From the NCBI GenBank assembly GCA_013397935.1, contig VZRN01006619.1, positions 857,757 to 921,756 of the forward strand: a stretch of DNA of 64,000 nt, in the 5' to 3' direction. The notes below the pieces were generated by a model. That model ran no database searches, had not been told where the DNA came from, and saw only the letters and a list, made by a program, of their open reading frames with translations. This document shows, in pieces, positions 12,001 through 24,182 of the stretch; within the stretch, counting starts at the first letter, position 1, and every line of letters begins with the position of its first letter. The translations under genes were made by a program, and so were the position numbers. This DNA comes from Dasyornis broadbenti (taxonomy: Eukaryota; Chordata; Aves; Passeriformes; Dasyornithidae).

Positions 12001-15000
12001 GCCCGTCGCCCCAGCTGTACTAACTGGTGTGTTCTGCAACTGTGTTTAACAGCAGGCAAGGCTGCAGCACAGATCATCTCTGCAACAGGGGTAGCCATGA
12101 CGGTGCCAGCTCCGGGGATACAGACTGAAGAAGGTGAAAAAAATCATGTGACTACAATGAAGAAAACACAAATCCTGTAGTTTCATGTGCATGCTTTCTT
12201 GCTTCTGTGTTGGTATTTGTCAGTGTTTAAAGGTGTGAGTCTCTGTGCCTTTTGCAGAAAACTTCTATCATCTGTTAATAGATTTTTAGCACAGTGAGAA
12301 GCTGAGATTGATGCCTGGGACAAGTGTATGTGTGAGGACGAGAGCAAAGCCTAACTTTGTGCTGAATTGAACTTGCACATTCCGGTTTGCCTCTGTTCTT
12401 GGTGGCTTTCTGGTTGCTGTTCAGAAGAGCATCTCTGCCCAGGGTCAAGTGAAGAAACTATTTATTGTTAAACTCCACAAGAGACACCAGCCTCTAGATG
12501 ATAGTCTCTTCCAGATGAGATTAGATTATATTGTATTAATTCCTTGAGATATGAACACATTTCATAGAAGGCATGCCAGTGGTAAGTACATGATGCAGAG
12601 TAACATCAGCATTGTTCAGAGGTGACCTGATGGGCTTTGTTGCAGAATGAGGCTGAGAGCTCTGGGCTCTTTCTTCAGTTCAGATGAAACTTGCTGTTGG
12701 TCTTGAGAGCATTAGTTAAGTCATTCTTGAAGGCATCTTCAGTCGCCATAGGCAAGGCAATAGAGTATAATTGTGCTTCACCATAACCTTTTCATTCATC
12801 CTTTGTTGTTTTGGTTGGGATCTGTAAGCATGTTAGAGGAGAACTGAAAAAAAGTAAGAATTCACTTGAAATTTAAATTTGGCCCCATAAGTGTTTATCA
12901 CTTCTTGCTTTGCCTTTTACGTTTGAATCTTGTGTAATTTTGTAACTAGACACATAAAGTCTCCAGAAGTTACTTCCCTAGGAGTAACCTCTGTACATTA
13001 ATTTGGGCTTTCCACTTAAACGATTTGACTCTTTTTTACTTCTGAATAGGTAAAGGACACGAAGATTCCCATGCTATAAAAGAACGGCCACCAGAAGAAG
13101 TTGCAGCCCGGCTTGCTCAGCAAGACAAAGAGGAGCAAGAGAAGGTATCAGGTAAGTCCACACTGTCATTGCTCCTGTGTGTGTTGCACAGGACAGAACT
13201 GTGGGATTGCATTGGCTTTAGAGTTCTAAGCTACTTACACACATCTTGGCTGTTGTCCCTGCACTGAGTTAGCAGAAGGAGTGGTGTGAAGCTTCTTCCA
13301 CCCACTCAGAAGTAACTAAGAATTGAAAAATAATGGAAAATTTGAGGCTGGAATGGACTTCAAGGTTCAAGGAAGATACAAAAATTTACTTGTTTTCTCT
13401 TTAAGAACCATTAGAAGACGTAAACGTGGGATATACCTGCACCCCCCTGCAAACCCATGGGAAAGGTCTTCTACTGGGTGATGTTTTGCTGTAGGTGCAG
13501 ATTTGGGCCTTAATACCCCTGCTCTAAATGAGGAGAGCATTTTGGTGACCTTCTTCTGTAGGCTGCTGTTTAGTTCCCAAACTGACCAGCTCTTTTAGGT
13601 CATAGAAAGTACTGTAAGAGACGTAGAGGCTGTAACATGTTGTTTTACTAATTAGAAAGTTATTTTCTTTATTATTTAGTTGACTTGACTTCTTTTCCAG
13701 CCCTTGCAGCAACTCTAGAAGGAGCCCTAAACACAACTGCTCGTGTAACCCTTCAGGCAATCACTGCTCAGGAGTCAGCTGTGCAAGCAGTGAATGCCCA
13801 TTCCCAAATTCTGAAGGAGGCCATGGATGATTCTGAGGTATATTGGACGAGTGGGGACATTTTTTTCTTTTTCATTGTGTTCAGCTAAACTTCAGTCTCA
13901 ATTAAAAATAGACTTGGAATCTTTTCTTGCAATGCCTTTACATTTATCACAGTTTTAATTTCCCACTTGTGAAATGTGGTATAGTCAAACAATACAGTGG
14001 TTTTGATTTTGAACTTTATTGGGGTTTTTTTTTCCCAACTCCTCTATTTTCTTTCTGCTTAAAAGAAAATTCAAGTTAATAGCTTAATAGTTTTCACACT
14101 GCATTTTAATTCAGTTTGTTTTAATTCCCAAGACCTTTTTTTACTCAGTTGAGGTCATGCTGTCCACCCCGGTAAGTCCATTGAACTTATTCCCTTTGCC
14201 AAAATGTTCTTGCTGGATTGTTTGTTTCTTGTGAGGAAATAGGAAGGGTATGTACAAGTGATAACATTTGTGGTCCTGGTGTGCTCATGGCAGGGTTTGT
14301 GTGGATCTGCCACTGCCTATTAATTTCTGGAGCAGAGATAAAATTCAGTTGTTAATCAGTTAGCAGGGACATGTGGGCAACCAACTGAGCACTTGAAACT
14401 TAATCTAGTAGTTAGTAAAATAACTGTCTTAAGAGATTGTTTTTAAGATTAATTACTAAGCTTAATTTAAAATTAAAATTAACTATTAACTATTTAACTA
14501 TTAAGCTTAAAAGCAATTTTAAAGTATTACAGTACTTTAATACACGTGGAGATTTCTGCACAAAACATTGTGCACCATACAGTGATTCTCATGTAAGCTC
14601 TTTCATGTGGACAAAGGTCTGTGGCTCAGGAAAAAAGACATTAAGAATCAAACAAAACCAAAACAAAATGTTGGAAGAGAAACATCACTTGTAAAACTTC
14701 CAGCTGCGCTGTTGAAAAACACAAGAATGCTGCTCAGTTTGAGGGAAATGTTCAGCGACATGAGAATCTCTGCAGCCTTTCACTCTTTGATAACTCTCTT
14801 GTTCAGTGCTTGTAATGACCCTAATGAGGACTCTGCTTCCCAGGGTGCTGGGGAGAAAAAATCCTCCCAGTGGCGCACGCTGGAGGAGGCGCTGAAGGAC
14901 CGGAGGAGAGCAGTGGACGAGGCTGCTGATGCCCTCCTGAAAGCCAAGTGAGTTGCTTGATTTAAGTCTTGGAGTAATAAGTTATATTACTTGTGTGAGG

Positions 15001-18000
15001 GCTGGCAAACACTAGATGAGTTTCTAGAAAGTATGGAGTCCCCTGTGTTCATATTGAATGATCTGTTTGTGCCAAATCAAGAAGTGGTTTAATGCTCTTT
15101 AGTACAAGCATTTTAATTTGACATGTGCAAACCTAAGGTGCCCAGGCACAAAGTACTGCCTGTACCACAGAGTCTGAAACAGTCCTGTTCTTTGTAAGAA
15201 CTTGTTTACCTCCTTAGTACTTACATAGAATGCTGGTAAGTTCAAGTAAGATTAAAAAAATAAATCCACAGTCCTTTTAGTATTACCATTGAATAATTTT
15301 ATTATTATTAAACCTATTGTAAGAACTTCAGCCTGGAGAACAGAATGCTCTGGGGAGACACTCAAGCACCTTTCAGTACTTAAAGAGGCTGCAAGAGAGC
15401 TGGGGAAGGACTTTGTAAAAAAGCAGAACAAGGGGGAATGGCTTCAACTGACAGAGCGCAGGTTTAGATTGGGTATTAGGAAGAAATTCATCCCTGTGAG
15501 GGTGGTGAGACACTGACTGGACCAGATTGCCCAGAGAAGCTGTGGCTTCCCCATCCCTGGAAGTGTTCAAGGCCAGGTTGGATGGGGCTCTTAGTGACCT
15601 GGTCTAGTGGAAGGTGTCCCAGATTGAGATGATCTTTAAAGTCCCTTCCCAGCCAAAGCATTCAAGGATGACTCCATGACTGCACTCTGTGTATTGAGTC
15701 AGTAACTCAGTAACTCATCACCAGCTTCTTTCAGCTGTAATGAAAAATTAAACCTCGCAACATCCTTTGACAGTTCCGTGTGTGCACAGAATTGCTTTTA
15801 AGCAATTGGATTTTTACTAAACACATGCCCAGGAAAAACTGGAATTCTGAATGGGAGCACTGTTCTTACCCAGGGCTCTGTGTGAATTGTGTTGATGTGC
15901 CCCAAGTGTGGTCTGCAGGCAGTGGAGGAGCAGAAATAAAATGACAAACAGTATCTCCAGGATGCCCTTGTAGTGAGGTTAGAAATAAATTTGGAAACCC
16001 TTTGATGATTCTGAGGCTGAGAGGGTAACATCATACCTGAAGTTGTATAGTTGCTATCCCATTATAAACTTCCCTTATCTTTGATGTTGCTATGCTGACT
16101 AAAATTGATGGGAGGTGTAATTCAGGTTTCGTTGTTAAAACAAAGGTGATGCAAACACCGCATGCACCAGCTTTCATTCTCTATTGCTCTACTGGATATC
16201 TTTGCTTTTATTTATTTTCTTAATTTACTTATTTTAGAGCTTGTTCCTTATTCTAATGAGGTAATTGGAAACCTCCATTGGTTTGAATGGATTTAGAAAA
16301 GGAACATTTTTACACTTTTTCCTTGATTTCCAATTGTGCTAGAGGAAAACAGTTCTTTCCTAATTACAAAAAACCATAATCTATCTTTACAGAGCCCTAT
16401 AAATTTTCTCCCATCCTCATTAATCTCCACCAGTCACCATGTTCAAAACACTTCTGCAAGCGTAAGCCATCTATATTAAAAATGTTTCCTTGCTGCTGTT
16501 ATGTGCTGGAAATGTCTGCTGTCTAATTCTAATCTAGTTTTACTAATACTAACTCCTTTCACTGAACTTCCATCTTCCCTCCAGCTAAATCTTGAGTACT
16601 AATAGCAGTATAAATAATTCTCATTTTACATGGAATAGCCACACTGACATCTTTAGGTATCAGGCTGTGGGAAAAAAGTAAACCTTAGTCAAAACATCTT
16701 AGAGTTGGTAGATAGGAAGCACCAGTAGAGTTACCTGGTAGTTCTTTCTGTGAATACCAACAGCATAAAGTAAGTTTTCTTTGGGATGATAAGCCCTGTA
16801 TGTGTTACATTTAGCAGCTGCTTCTCTTTTCAGAGAGGAGTTGGAGAAGATGAAGGGTGTAATCGAGAAGGCCAAGAAGTCTAAGCTGGCAGGAGCCAAA
16901 CCTCACATTGTTGCTGCAGAAGAAAATCTCCATAATATGATTGTGGACTTGGACAATGTGGTGAAAAAGGTAAAGCTTCCCTAGACTGTTTATAATTCCC
17001 ATTAGAGTAGGGACTCCTTGGCACCTCGTGCAGACCTCCCATTCCCAAATCCTCTGCAGGGGGTGAAATATTTTATAGAAACGTAGAATAAGTTGAGTTG
17101 GAAGGGACACATCAGAATCATTGAGTCCAAGTCCTGGCCCGGCACAGGACACCCCAGGAATCCCACCCTGTGCCTGAGAGCATTGTCCAAACACTTTTTG
17201 AGCTCAGACAGACTGTGACCACTTCCAGTGCATTATAAAATGAAAAATCTATCCTCTTGTAGCTGTACTCAGTTTTGAGCTACTTATATGGCCAGTGATC
17301 AGATATGGCAAGATCTTTGTGAGAACTTGAACCCTTGAAAGAGTCCCCAGGTGACTTGATGGTGTCAGTCCTTGCAATTGGCAACTTGTAATTCATCCCA
17401 CTTGATTCCAAGGTAATTTACCGTGAGGTTAGGGAGGAGTTCAAAATGTGCTAATGACTTGGTGGATAAATCACTTTGCAGTTCAAAAGACTGGGAAAGA
17501 AATGCAGAGGTGATACTTCTCTCCCTTTGCAGGATAGCTGATAATTCATCAGATGTGTGCGGAGTGAATTTAGCTGGACAGTGGGGACATCAGAACTCAC
17601 TGAGGAGTGCAGCAATCACAGGCATAGCTTACTAGGCCTGTATGATGGCTGTAAGCAGAGAAAAGGAGCTGGAGATGTTCTAAGATATAAACTGAATTCA
17701 AAATACTCTTGGTCCCGTCCAGGCTACAGACTGGCTGTGTAGTTACAGTGAGCATGTAAGGCAAAACAGATTAGTGATAGTTCCAGCAAATGATTATTTG
17801 TGTAAGAGAGGTTTGATAACACAGGGTGGGGTTTTGTGCTCCCCCCAAGTGAGTTTGCTTTGGGTTGGAGGGTAACAGTATCTGCCACTATCCCAAGGCT
17901 TGGCTTTATATGTGCTTTCAATTTCAATCCTTGCCTTGACAATCTCATCCTTGTTTGTTCCAGGTTCAGGCAGCACAATCTGAGGCCAAGATCGTGGCTC

Positions 18001-21000
18001 AGTACCATGAGCTGGTGGCTAGAGCCAGAGAGGAGTTCCAGCGGGAGCTGGACAGCATCACCCCTGACGTGAAGCCTGGCTGGAAGGGGATGAGTAAGTC
18101 TTGCATTGTGGGATTACCTCGTGCTTGTTGCACTGTGGTTTGTAGTGCTTGGCCACTCAGTGTCCAGCATCCCAATTTCCACGGTATTTGGTTGGTTTGA
18201 AAATTATTTCACAACTAAATTAAGTAATCTAAAGCAGGTGTTACAAAGAGGATTAATTCTATTCGTACTGTATGGGAAGTGTCACAAAACGTAGGTCTTG
18301 TGTGATATCATATGGTTGTATGAACATCTCTCCCTTACCTGGTATTCCAGGAAGGGAGCCAGGTCATTCCAGATTTGAGTCAAATCTGTGTTAATCAGTG
18401 ATCAAATGCTTGGTTGACTCTGTGATTAGCGGTATTATAAAACACCGTTGTTATAGGGTGATAATGAACTCCCTGAATTTTTCTACATCGTCACTGAAAC
18501 TGAGAGGTTTCATTGTTCATACCCTGCCTGCCACAGTACATTTTATTTCTGAATTGAACTGACACACTAACAACAAAAGTGCTACACAAAAGCAGTGAAC
18601 AGTCAGCTCACCCACAGTAACGCTCCCTGCACACTCCTTGCCACAGGTTCCCTTGTTCACCTTAACTGCTTTCATTTTAAAGACAAGCAGAGCTGCAGGA
18701 GGTGGATTGCATGTGTTCACAATTACTGTGGATGAGCTCCTGCAAGAACCCATGAGTGGTATGTCCATGGAACAATTACTGCCTGTGGTAGTTCAAAACA
18801 ATTAATTCCCAAAAAAACCCCCAGCTTTCTCGGATATTTCCACTCAGGGTTTTTAGTACATAAATAAGTGATCTCAGACTTTTCTAGCTGATGTGTTCAG
18901 AGGCAGCTGTCAAGGATTTATTTGTGAGTTAGATTTTTTTATAGAAGTGGTAACTGCCATTTGAAAAAAAAGTGGTGTCAGTATTGCCTTAATATTTTTC
19001 TTGAAATATACAATGCAGAATTACAACAGACTCTTCTTTTAATGTTACTTCATGCTTTAGAAATACGGACATTAGACCACAGAATAATTTTCCTGGCTAA
19101 ATGAATACACCAGACCTTTGGAATGGTCAGTTTTCATTTAAAAAACAGTCAGCCACACACGCAGTATATGTGGGGAAAACCTTTGAAATGAACAAATTGT
19201 GTGAGGGGTTTGCTTTCAGGGAGTTACTGGTTTTGAAGAAAAATCACTTACTTAGGCTCCCTGGGGATAGAGTTGCGTTTCCTTGCACAGGATAAAAGGA
19301 GAACATCTTGGGTTTTGTGATCACTGCCCTTATATGGGAGGAAAGCGAAGCTCCTGGTAACTTCCATGTGCCCCATTTCCTACTGGTGTAACCTACTGAA
19401 GCACATGGGACTGACTTGTTGAGGTTCCTGACTCTCACTGCCACTGGGGAATTTGTTTCTTGACCAACTGCTTCTGTTTGTAAGAACCTAGAAATGTCAG
19501 ACTAAAATTTCCAGTGTCCTGTTGTACTTCTCTACCTCAAACTTCTGTTCCTTGCTTTGGCTGAATTTAAATGTCCATCTGTGGGTTTCCAAGGGTGATT
19601 TTAGTGGTTGGGATATCTTGGGCTACACCTTGCCTGTGATACAAAGACTTTTATACTCCACACACTGTTCTTCCTGAATTCCTGAGGACTTGTCTCATGT
19701 TTAAGTCACTGTAGATAAGCTCTTAGTTTTCCATTTTACTTCTGCATGTCTGCCTTGCTGTAGTGAATGTGCATTAACTTTTCCAACCTCTCTCCTTTCT
19801 GTTGCAGAGATAACTGACTTAGGTGAGTTACTGACACTTGTTCTGGTCCCATGAAAGTTCTCTCTTCTTTATCCTTTTTTATGTTTGTGTGGGGCATGAC
19901 TTTAAATTACAGGCAGAATCAACAAAAGGGTGAAATGTGGTATTCCTAGAACATTTCAGGGTGAGGCATGCCTTGGGATCCTTTCCAGTCATTTTGCACA
20001 CCTGGCTTAAGCCACAAACCGACCTGTTTGTAACACTGTTACATCCAACAGCTGACCTTAGTGCTGCTGGTCAGCTTTCCCACTGGACACGAGCACCACT
20101 GCTCCAGGTCCTCCCGTGCCAGTGCTTTCTCCAGCACTCAACAGCAAGGTGACTGAAGGACTTGCAACCTTCGTTGCTGAAGATTGCTGCAGGAATGCTT
20201 TCTCAAGTAGTCCCAGTTTTCCATACAGGTGGTTTAGCTGGCAGCCAATGCAAAATGAGCTGCAGCATTTTTATAGAACCCTTCTCAGGTCACCAAATGC
20301 TGCCAGGGGTAGCTTGGATCCTCCTCCTCTCCCAGGTAAAATATGGTTCTGAATTGTCCTGCGTTCTGTGTAGCCAAACCTGAAAGCTACCATCTGGGGT
20401 AACGAATCTGATTAGGAGCAGTTGATCTGAAGGACTATTGAAGAGCAAATGTAATTCTGGCTGTCCCTCCCAGTGACATTCCTTGCTGTTCTGTGTGCCA
20501 GCACAGGGGAAAATACAGGGTGGTGTAAAAACCAAGAAATGACAGCGCTGTTGGCAGTCTCGGAGTATGACATGGATATGGAAGTGTAAATTACAGCAGG
20601 GAATAATTTGGAAGAAACTAAGACAATTTCTCTCCTGGAATGAAAATACAGTTCAGAAAGTGGTCTCAGGTGGGCATTAGCACAGGTCAAGGGCTTGAAG
20701 TGCTGGGAGGCTTTCCCTAGAACAAGCTCACTGGCGAACAACCCCTGGGAGCCCCAGAGTGCTTGAGTGGGAGGCGGGTGAGCACTGCAGCAGTTTCCCT
20801 GTGGTTTCTCTTCTCTCCTTCATGCCCTGTGTTTCCTTTAGCTGGGCAGTTGTCCACAGACGACCTGAACTCCTTGATAGCGCACGCCCACCGGCGCATT
20901 GACCAGCTGAACAGGGAGCTGGCGGAGCAGCGTGTCAGGGAGCAGCAGCACATCGAGTCCGCCCTGGAGAAGCAGAAACTTGAAGATAAAAAAGCATTTG

Positions 21001-23460
21001 AGGCAGCTGTGGCCAAAGCACTGGAGCGTCACAAAAGTGAGATTGAACTAGAACAGGAGAAGAAGGTAAAGTGGCCTAAAGTACCTGGTTAAATCTCTGG
21101 CTCAAAAAAGAGGTCGAAGAGCTAATGGAAATATCTAGAGGGGAAACTAGGATGGTCTGAGTCGTGGGACACTTCAGATGGGTAATCCACAGGCCAAACA
21201 TGATAAGGAGATGTTGAGTAAAGAAACTTCTGCAAAGTTAGAATGGTAAAATCATACAGGGAATGGCTTTGCCATCTTACTTGTCTCCTGTTGGAGATAG
21301 GATTACTGGGTCAAAATAAATCCTAGAACAATTTGGGTTGGAAGGGACATTCAAGATCACCTTGTTCCATGGGCAGGGACACTTTCCACTAGACCAGGTT
21401 GCTCCAAGTCCCATCCAGCATGATCTGGAGAAGGGACTGGGGCAGCCACGGCTTCTCTGGGCAATCTGTGCCAGTGCCTCACTACCCTCACAGAGAATTT
21501 CAATGTTGGATCTGACCTTGTATGTCCATTATAGGGCTATGCTGGGAAAAGGTAAAGTCTCTTTGGTTTGGAAGCTGGTTTATAAACACCTGAATGTTTC
21601 ATTTGACATATTACTCTATTTTTCATATACTAATTTGTTAGCTGCACTAAGTGCTTACTGAGTAACCAGCAGTTACAGACATGGTGGACCATGAATCTAC
21701 TCCTTATACTCCTTAGCATCTTTAGGAAAAGGCTCAGCTGTAACACTGGACCTCAGCAGGTTTTTAAGATGAAAGACAAGCTCTGTCAATGCCACTGCTC
21801 TAACACAGAGTCTCAATAATCAGTGAAGTGTGATACTGTCACAGTGTGTGACAAGCAGCTGAGCAACAGTGGTGCAGTAACACCGCTCATGTGTGTTCAG
21901 GTGGACGAGGTGCGAGAGGTGATGGAGAACGAAATGCGCACCCAGCTCCGGCGCCAGGCTGCTGCCCACACTGACCACCTCAGAGACGTCCTGAAGATCC
22001 AGGAGCAGGATCTAAAGGTGGAATTTGAGCAGGTAAGAGAGAGGAGGTCCCAGGGGAATTAAAGGAATATTTAAACCCTTGCAAAGCACACGTTTCATAT
22101 GACAATCCTGAACCATGTCGCTTGAGAGTGAAAGGGGGGCTGGGAGGGAAACCAGATTACCTGGCCTCCTGAGGAGTGCCTCAGTGTGTAAGTTTTATTC
22201 AGATTGGTCTGAAAAGCTTTTGCTGTATGTCACAAACTTTTGATACAAGTGCAGTAACTGTTAAATTCACTCCAATAAGGTTTCTTACTGTTATATTGTA
22301 TTTACTGTATGCATTGGCCCTAGCAAGGACAACAGATTGATAGAAATGTGTTAAAAATATGGTAATTAAAATTAACCAGCTGTTTCTGATTGTCGTATTC
22401 CACTGTTTCAGAGCCTATCGGAGAAGCTCAGTGAACAGGAGATGCAGTTCAGACGCCTTACTCAGGAACAGCTCGACAACTTCACTTTGGATATAAACAC
22501 TGCCTATGCCAGGCTGAAGGGAATTGAGCAAGCAGTCGAGAGTGAGCACTAAATTCCTCTTTCATTAAGGACTAAAACTGTAATTCCCGAAGGCCCCATA
22601 CCCAAACCTGGGTGTCTAAACCTAGGCTTAGGCACCTAGCTCACAGGCCTGGGTTTGTCAGACTGCTGAGCATCCAGCAAATCCCAGATGAGCAAGTCCA
22701 AAGGTGTTCTTCCAAAAGTTGTCTTGTTCTGGCTCTGCATTGTGGGACAGACTTGCTTTACAGCATGTGCTGAGGGGGTGGCTGCTTTGGAAAGCAGATG
22801 GTGGAGAGGTTTTGCTGCTTGTGCTCAAAGTCCCTCTCTGGCTTCCTTGCAGGTCACGCAGAAGCAGAAGAAGAGGCCAGGAAGGCCCATCAGCTGTGGC
22901 TTTCTGTGGAAGCACTCAAATACTGCATGAGATCAGGCGCAGGAGACAGTCCCATGGAGCCCCTGGAGAGCGCAGTGAAGGCCATCAAAGCCAGCTGTGC
23001 TGACAACGCCTTCACGGAAGCCTTAACAGCAGCTCTCCCGCAGGAGTCCCTGACGCGGGGGGTGTACAGCGAGGAGGCCCTCAGAGCACGCTTCTACACA
23101 GTCCAAAAACTGGCAAAACGAGTGGCCATGATTGATGAGACGAGGAACAGCCTGTACCAATACTTCCTGTCCTACCTGCAGTCGCTGCTGGTGTTCCACC
23201 CTCAGCAGCTGAAGCCGCCGGCTGAGCTCAGCCCTGATGACCTCGACACGTTTAAGTTACTGTCTTATGCTTCCTACTGCATCGAGCACGGAGATCTGGA
23301 GCTGGCGGCCAAATTTGTCAACCAGTTACGAGGAGAGTCAAGAAGGGTGGCACACGACTGGCTCACGGAAGCACGGATGACCCTAGAAACCAAACAGATT
23401 GTGGATATCTTGACAGCATACGCCAGTGCTGTGGGGTTGGGAACAACTCAAGTGCAGTGA
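3052..23460 (+). CDS. IMMT: IMMT, MICOS complex subunit MIC60 (mitofilin), complete, 15 coding exons, 743 aa
   Basis: Inner-membrane protein that organises crista junctions as the core of the MICOS complex. Coding exons: 3052-3096, 7973-8049, 8460-8649, 9758-9878, 12053-12133, 13050-13151, 13701-13837, 14844-14947, 16834-16969, 17964-18093, 19808-19822, 20842-21065, 21901-22032, 22412-22541, 22853-23460. Every junction closes in frame (2232 nt with stop), and human IMMT is 758 aa. Residues 1-40 form a basic presequence (MLRACRRAGLAAAKQ). Residues about 46-64 are the single membrane span (VIGAGLLFVGGGIGGTVLYA), followed by FRESVEKAIPYSDKLFEM. A Pro/Ala-rich linker (about 105-200) follows and starts the intermembrane-space part. 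Residues about 250-540 are heptad-rich coiled coil (RPPEEVAARLAQQ, STDDLNSLIAHAHRRIDQLN, AAAHTDHLRDVL). The mitofilin C-terminal domain is 542-743. Exon 5 has a tandem acceptor (NAGNAG), so one residue may vary. The gene is head to head with MRPL35 and tail to tail with PTCD3. Confidence 0.97.
3319..3448. promoter_or_regulatory. Cluster of three ZNF143/THAP11-type ACTAC motifs in IMMT intron 1
   Basis: Three 19-nt words resemble the ZNF143 (Staf) consensus ACTACAATTCCCAGMATGC: 3319-3337 plus strand (ACTACCAGTCCCAGCGTGC), 3382-3400 minus strand (ACTACGAATCCCGGCGTGC) and 3430-3448 minus strand (ACTACAACCCCCAGCGAGC). They lie within 130 bp, about 220 nt downstream of exon 1, in CpG-island sequence. 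Binding is inferred from the motif only. Confidence 0.6.
4440..4645 (-). mobile_element. CR1 LINE 3' fragment
   Basis: Reverse-orientation CR1 end: 'cagaatggtttggattggaa', 'agggacaccttccactatcc' and 'gtgccagtgcctcaccaccc' are the complement of the conserved CR1 3' region. It lies in IMMT intron 1. Confidence 0.88.
6118..6165 (-). mobile_element. Short, decayed CR1 3' remnant
   Basis: The words 'cttggaagagatcttgaaag' and 'atcatctggtccaa' resemble the reverse complement of the CR1 3' end. Only about 50 bases match, so the call is tentative. Confidence 0.45.
10450..12040 (-). mobile_element. Longest CR1 LINE copy (3' part of ORF2 plus 3' end), IMMT intron 4
   Basis: About 1.6 kb of CR1 in minus orientation. 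The low-coordinate end is the CR1 3' tail ('ggacaccttccactagaccc', 'tcctaacatctaatctaact'). Further in, words such as 'aaagtccttctcctggggg', 'ccctgatccaagtgcaggac' and 'aggtccctgtggatgagcat' are antisense to the C-terminal reverse-transcriptase part of CR1 ORF2. The frame is broken by many stops, so this is a dead copy. The exact 5' border near 12040 is approximate, and the copy ends only a few bases before IMMT exon 5 (12053). Confidence 0.88.
15330..15672 (+). mobile_element. CR1 LINE 3' fragment, IMMT intron 8
   Basis: Plus-orientation CR1: 'agattgcccagagaagctgt', 'catccctggaagtgttcaag', 'gccaggttggatggggctct' and the 3' end 'ctttaaagtcccttccca'. It is 5'-truncated. Confidence 0.88.
17065..17230 (-). 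mobile_element. CR1 LINE fragment, IMMT intron 9
   Basis: Reverse-orientation CR1-like tail: 'gttgagttggaagggacaca', 'tgagtccaagtcctggccc', then 'ctgagagcattgtccaaaca' and 'gagctcagacagactgtgac'. These belong to the variant CR1 end common in birds. Confidence 0.8.
19808..19822 (+). other. IMMT: IMMT 15-nt microexon
   Basis: Exon of 15 nt between gttgcag and gtgagt. It joins in phase after exon 10 (...GWKGM) and before exon 12 (...GQLSTDDL), adding K-I-T-D-L. The human protein has the similar SVSDLAD at this place. Its length is a multiple of three, so skipping it would keep the frame. Confidence 0.85.
21320..21502 (-). mobile_element. CR1 LINE 3' fragment, IMMT intron 12
   Basis: Reverse-orientation CR1: 'atttgggttggaagggacat', 'gggacactttccactagacc' and 'gtgccagtgcctcactaccc'. 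Confidence 0.88.
22853..23460 (+). other. IMMT: IMMT last coding exon, mitofilin C-terminal domain
   Basis: A 608-nt exon encoding residues 542-743. It starts SHAEAEEEARKAHQLW and contains LTRGVYSEEALRARFYTVQK, VAMIDETRNSLYQYFLSYLQ, FKLLSYASYCIEHGDLELAA and RMTLETKQIVDILTAYASAV, which are the most conserved parts of MIC60. The stop TGA is at 23458-23460; the human C-terminal PE is missing. Confidence 0.95.
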
Positions 23461-23785
23461 GCTAGGATTGGAGCTTTGGAGGCAGTTCAGCTGTTCTGTG
23501 CCAGAGAGAAATCCCATGATCTCCTGAGGGTTCAAACCAAGCTGTTGGCAGGGGCTGGAAGCGTTAAATCAAAGCACGGGTACCGTCTTGTTTCCTTGCA
23601 CTGTATTTAATTTCACCACCTGTTGTATTTTTATTGGTTTTGAGTTGTCATGACAACCAACTTCAGGAAGCTTCCCTACAATTTGTGTTAAGAATTAATG
23701 TTTTCCCATCTTACCAAGTGGGCTTGTGATCCAACCAAAATAATGTTTGTAACCTGCCACTAATCATTTGTCACTTTGTCAGCTG

Positions 23786-23791
23786 AATAAA
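23786..23791 (+). terminator. IMMT poly(A) signal
   Basis: Canonical AATAAA 326 nt after the IMMT stop codon, followed by T-rich sequence (ctcctgctctttagtctcct). There is no other good candidate in the 3' untranslated region. Confidence 0.8.
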
Positions 23792-23982
23792 ACAAGACTT
23801 CAACCACTTGCTCCTGCTCTTTAGTCTCCTGTTTAAACACCAACTACAGCTGGGCAGTACAAGGTCAGTCTTTTTCCATTACCTGAAGAGTTAAAACTTT
23901 TACTTCTTTCAAGGAGCACGCAAGAACTCACTGATGTGATTCATTAATTTGTACAGCATTAAAAAAATTAACCCATCTTTGA

Positions 23983-24023
23983 GTACAGGATATGTACACA
24001 GTTCATGTGTACATATCCTGTAC
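23983..24023. repeat. Perfect 18-bp inverted repeat between the convergent ends of IMMT and PTCD3
   Basis: Left arm GTACAGGATATGTACACA (23983-24000), loop GTTCA, right arm TGTGTACATATCCTGTAC (24006-24023). The arms are exact reverse complements. The structure sits about midway between the IMMT poly(A) signal and the PTCD3 poly(A) signal. On RNA either strand would fold into the same hairpin. No function is known to me. Confidence 0.9.
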
Positions 24024-24176
24024 AGGTGTCATGGATTTCTGCCCTGGTAGGTTTCTTGTCAGCTGCCCTGCTGTGGTTTTAGAACACTAGGTATTTCTAT
24101 CAGAAAGGCATGCTTTGGTTCAGTCATAGTGTTTGCTCAAGGATTATCAGAATACAGCCAACTTTAATGTTAGCCA

Positions 24177-24182
24177 TTTATT
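24177..24182 (-). terminator. PTCD3 poly(A) signal
   Basis: AATAAA on the minus strand about 580 nt after the PTCD3 stop codon. The sequence between 24183 and 24758 is then PTCD3 3' untranslated region; no conserved element was recognised in it. Confidence 0.7.
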
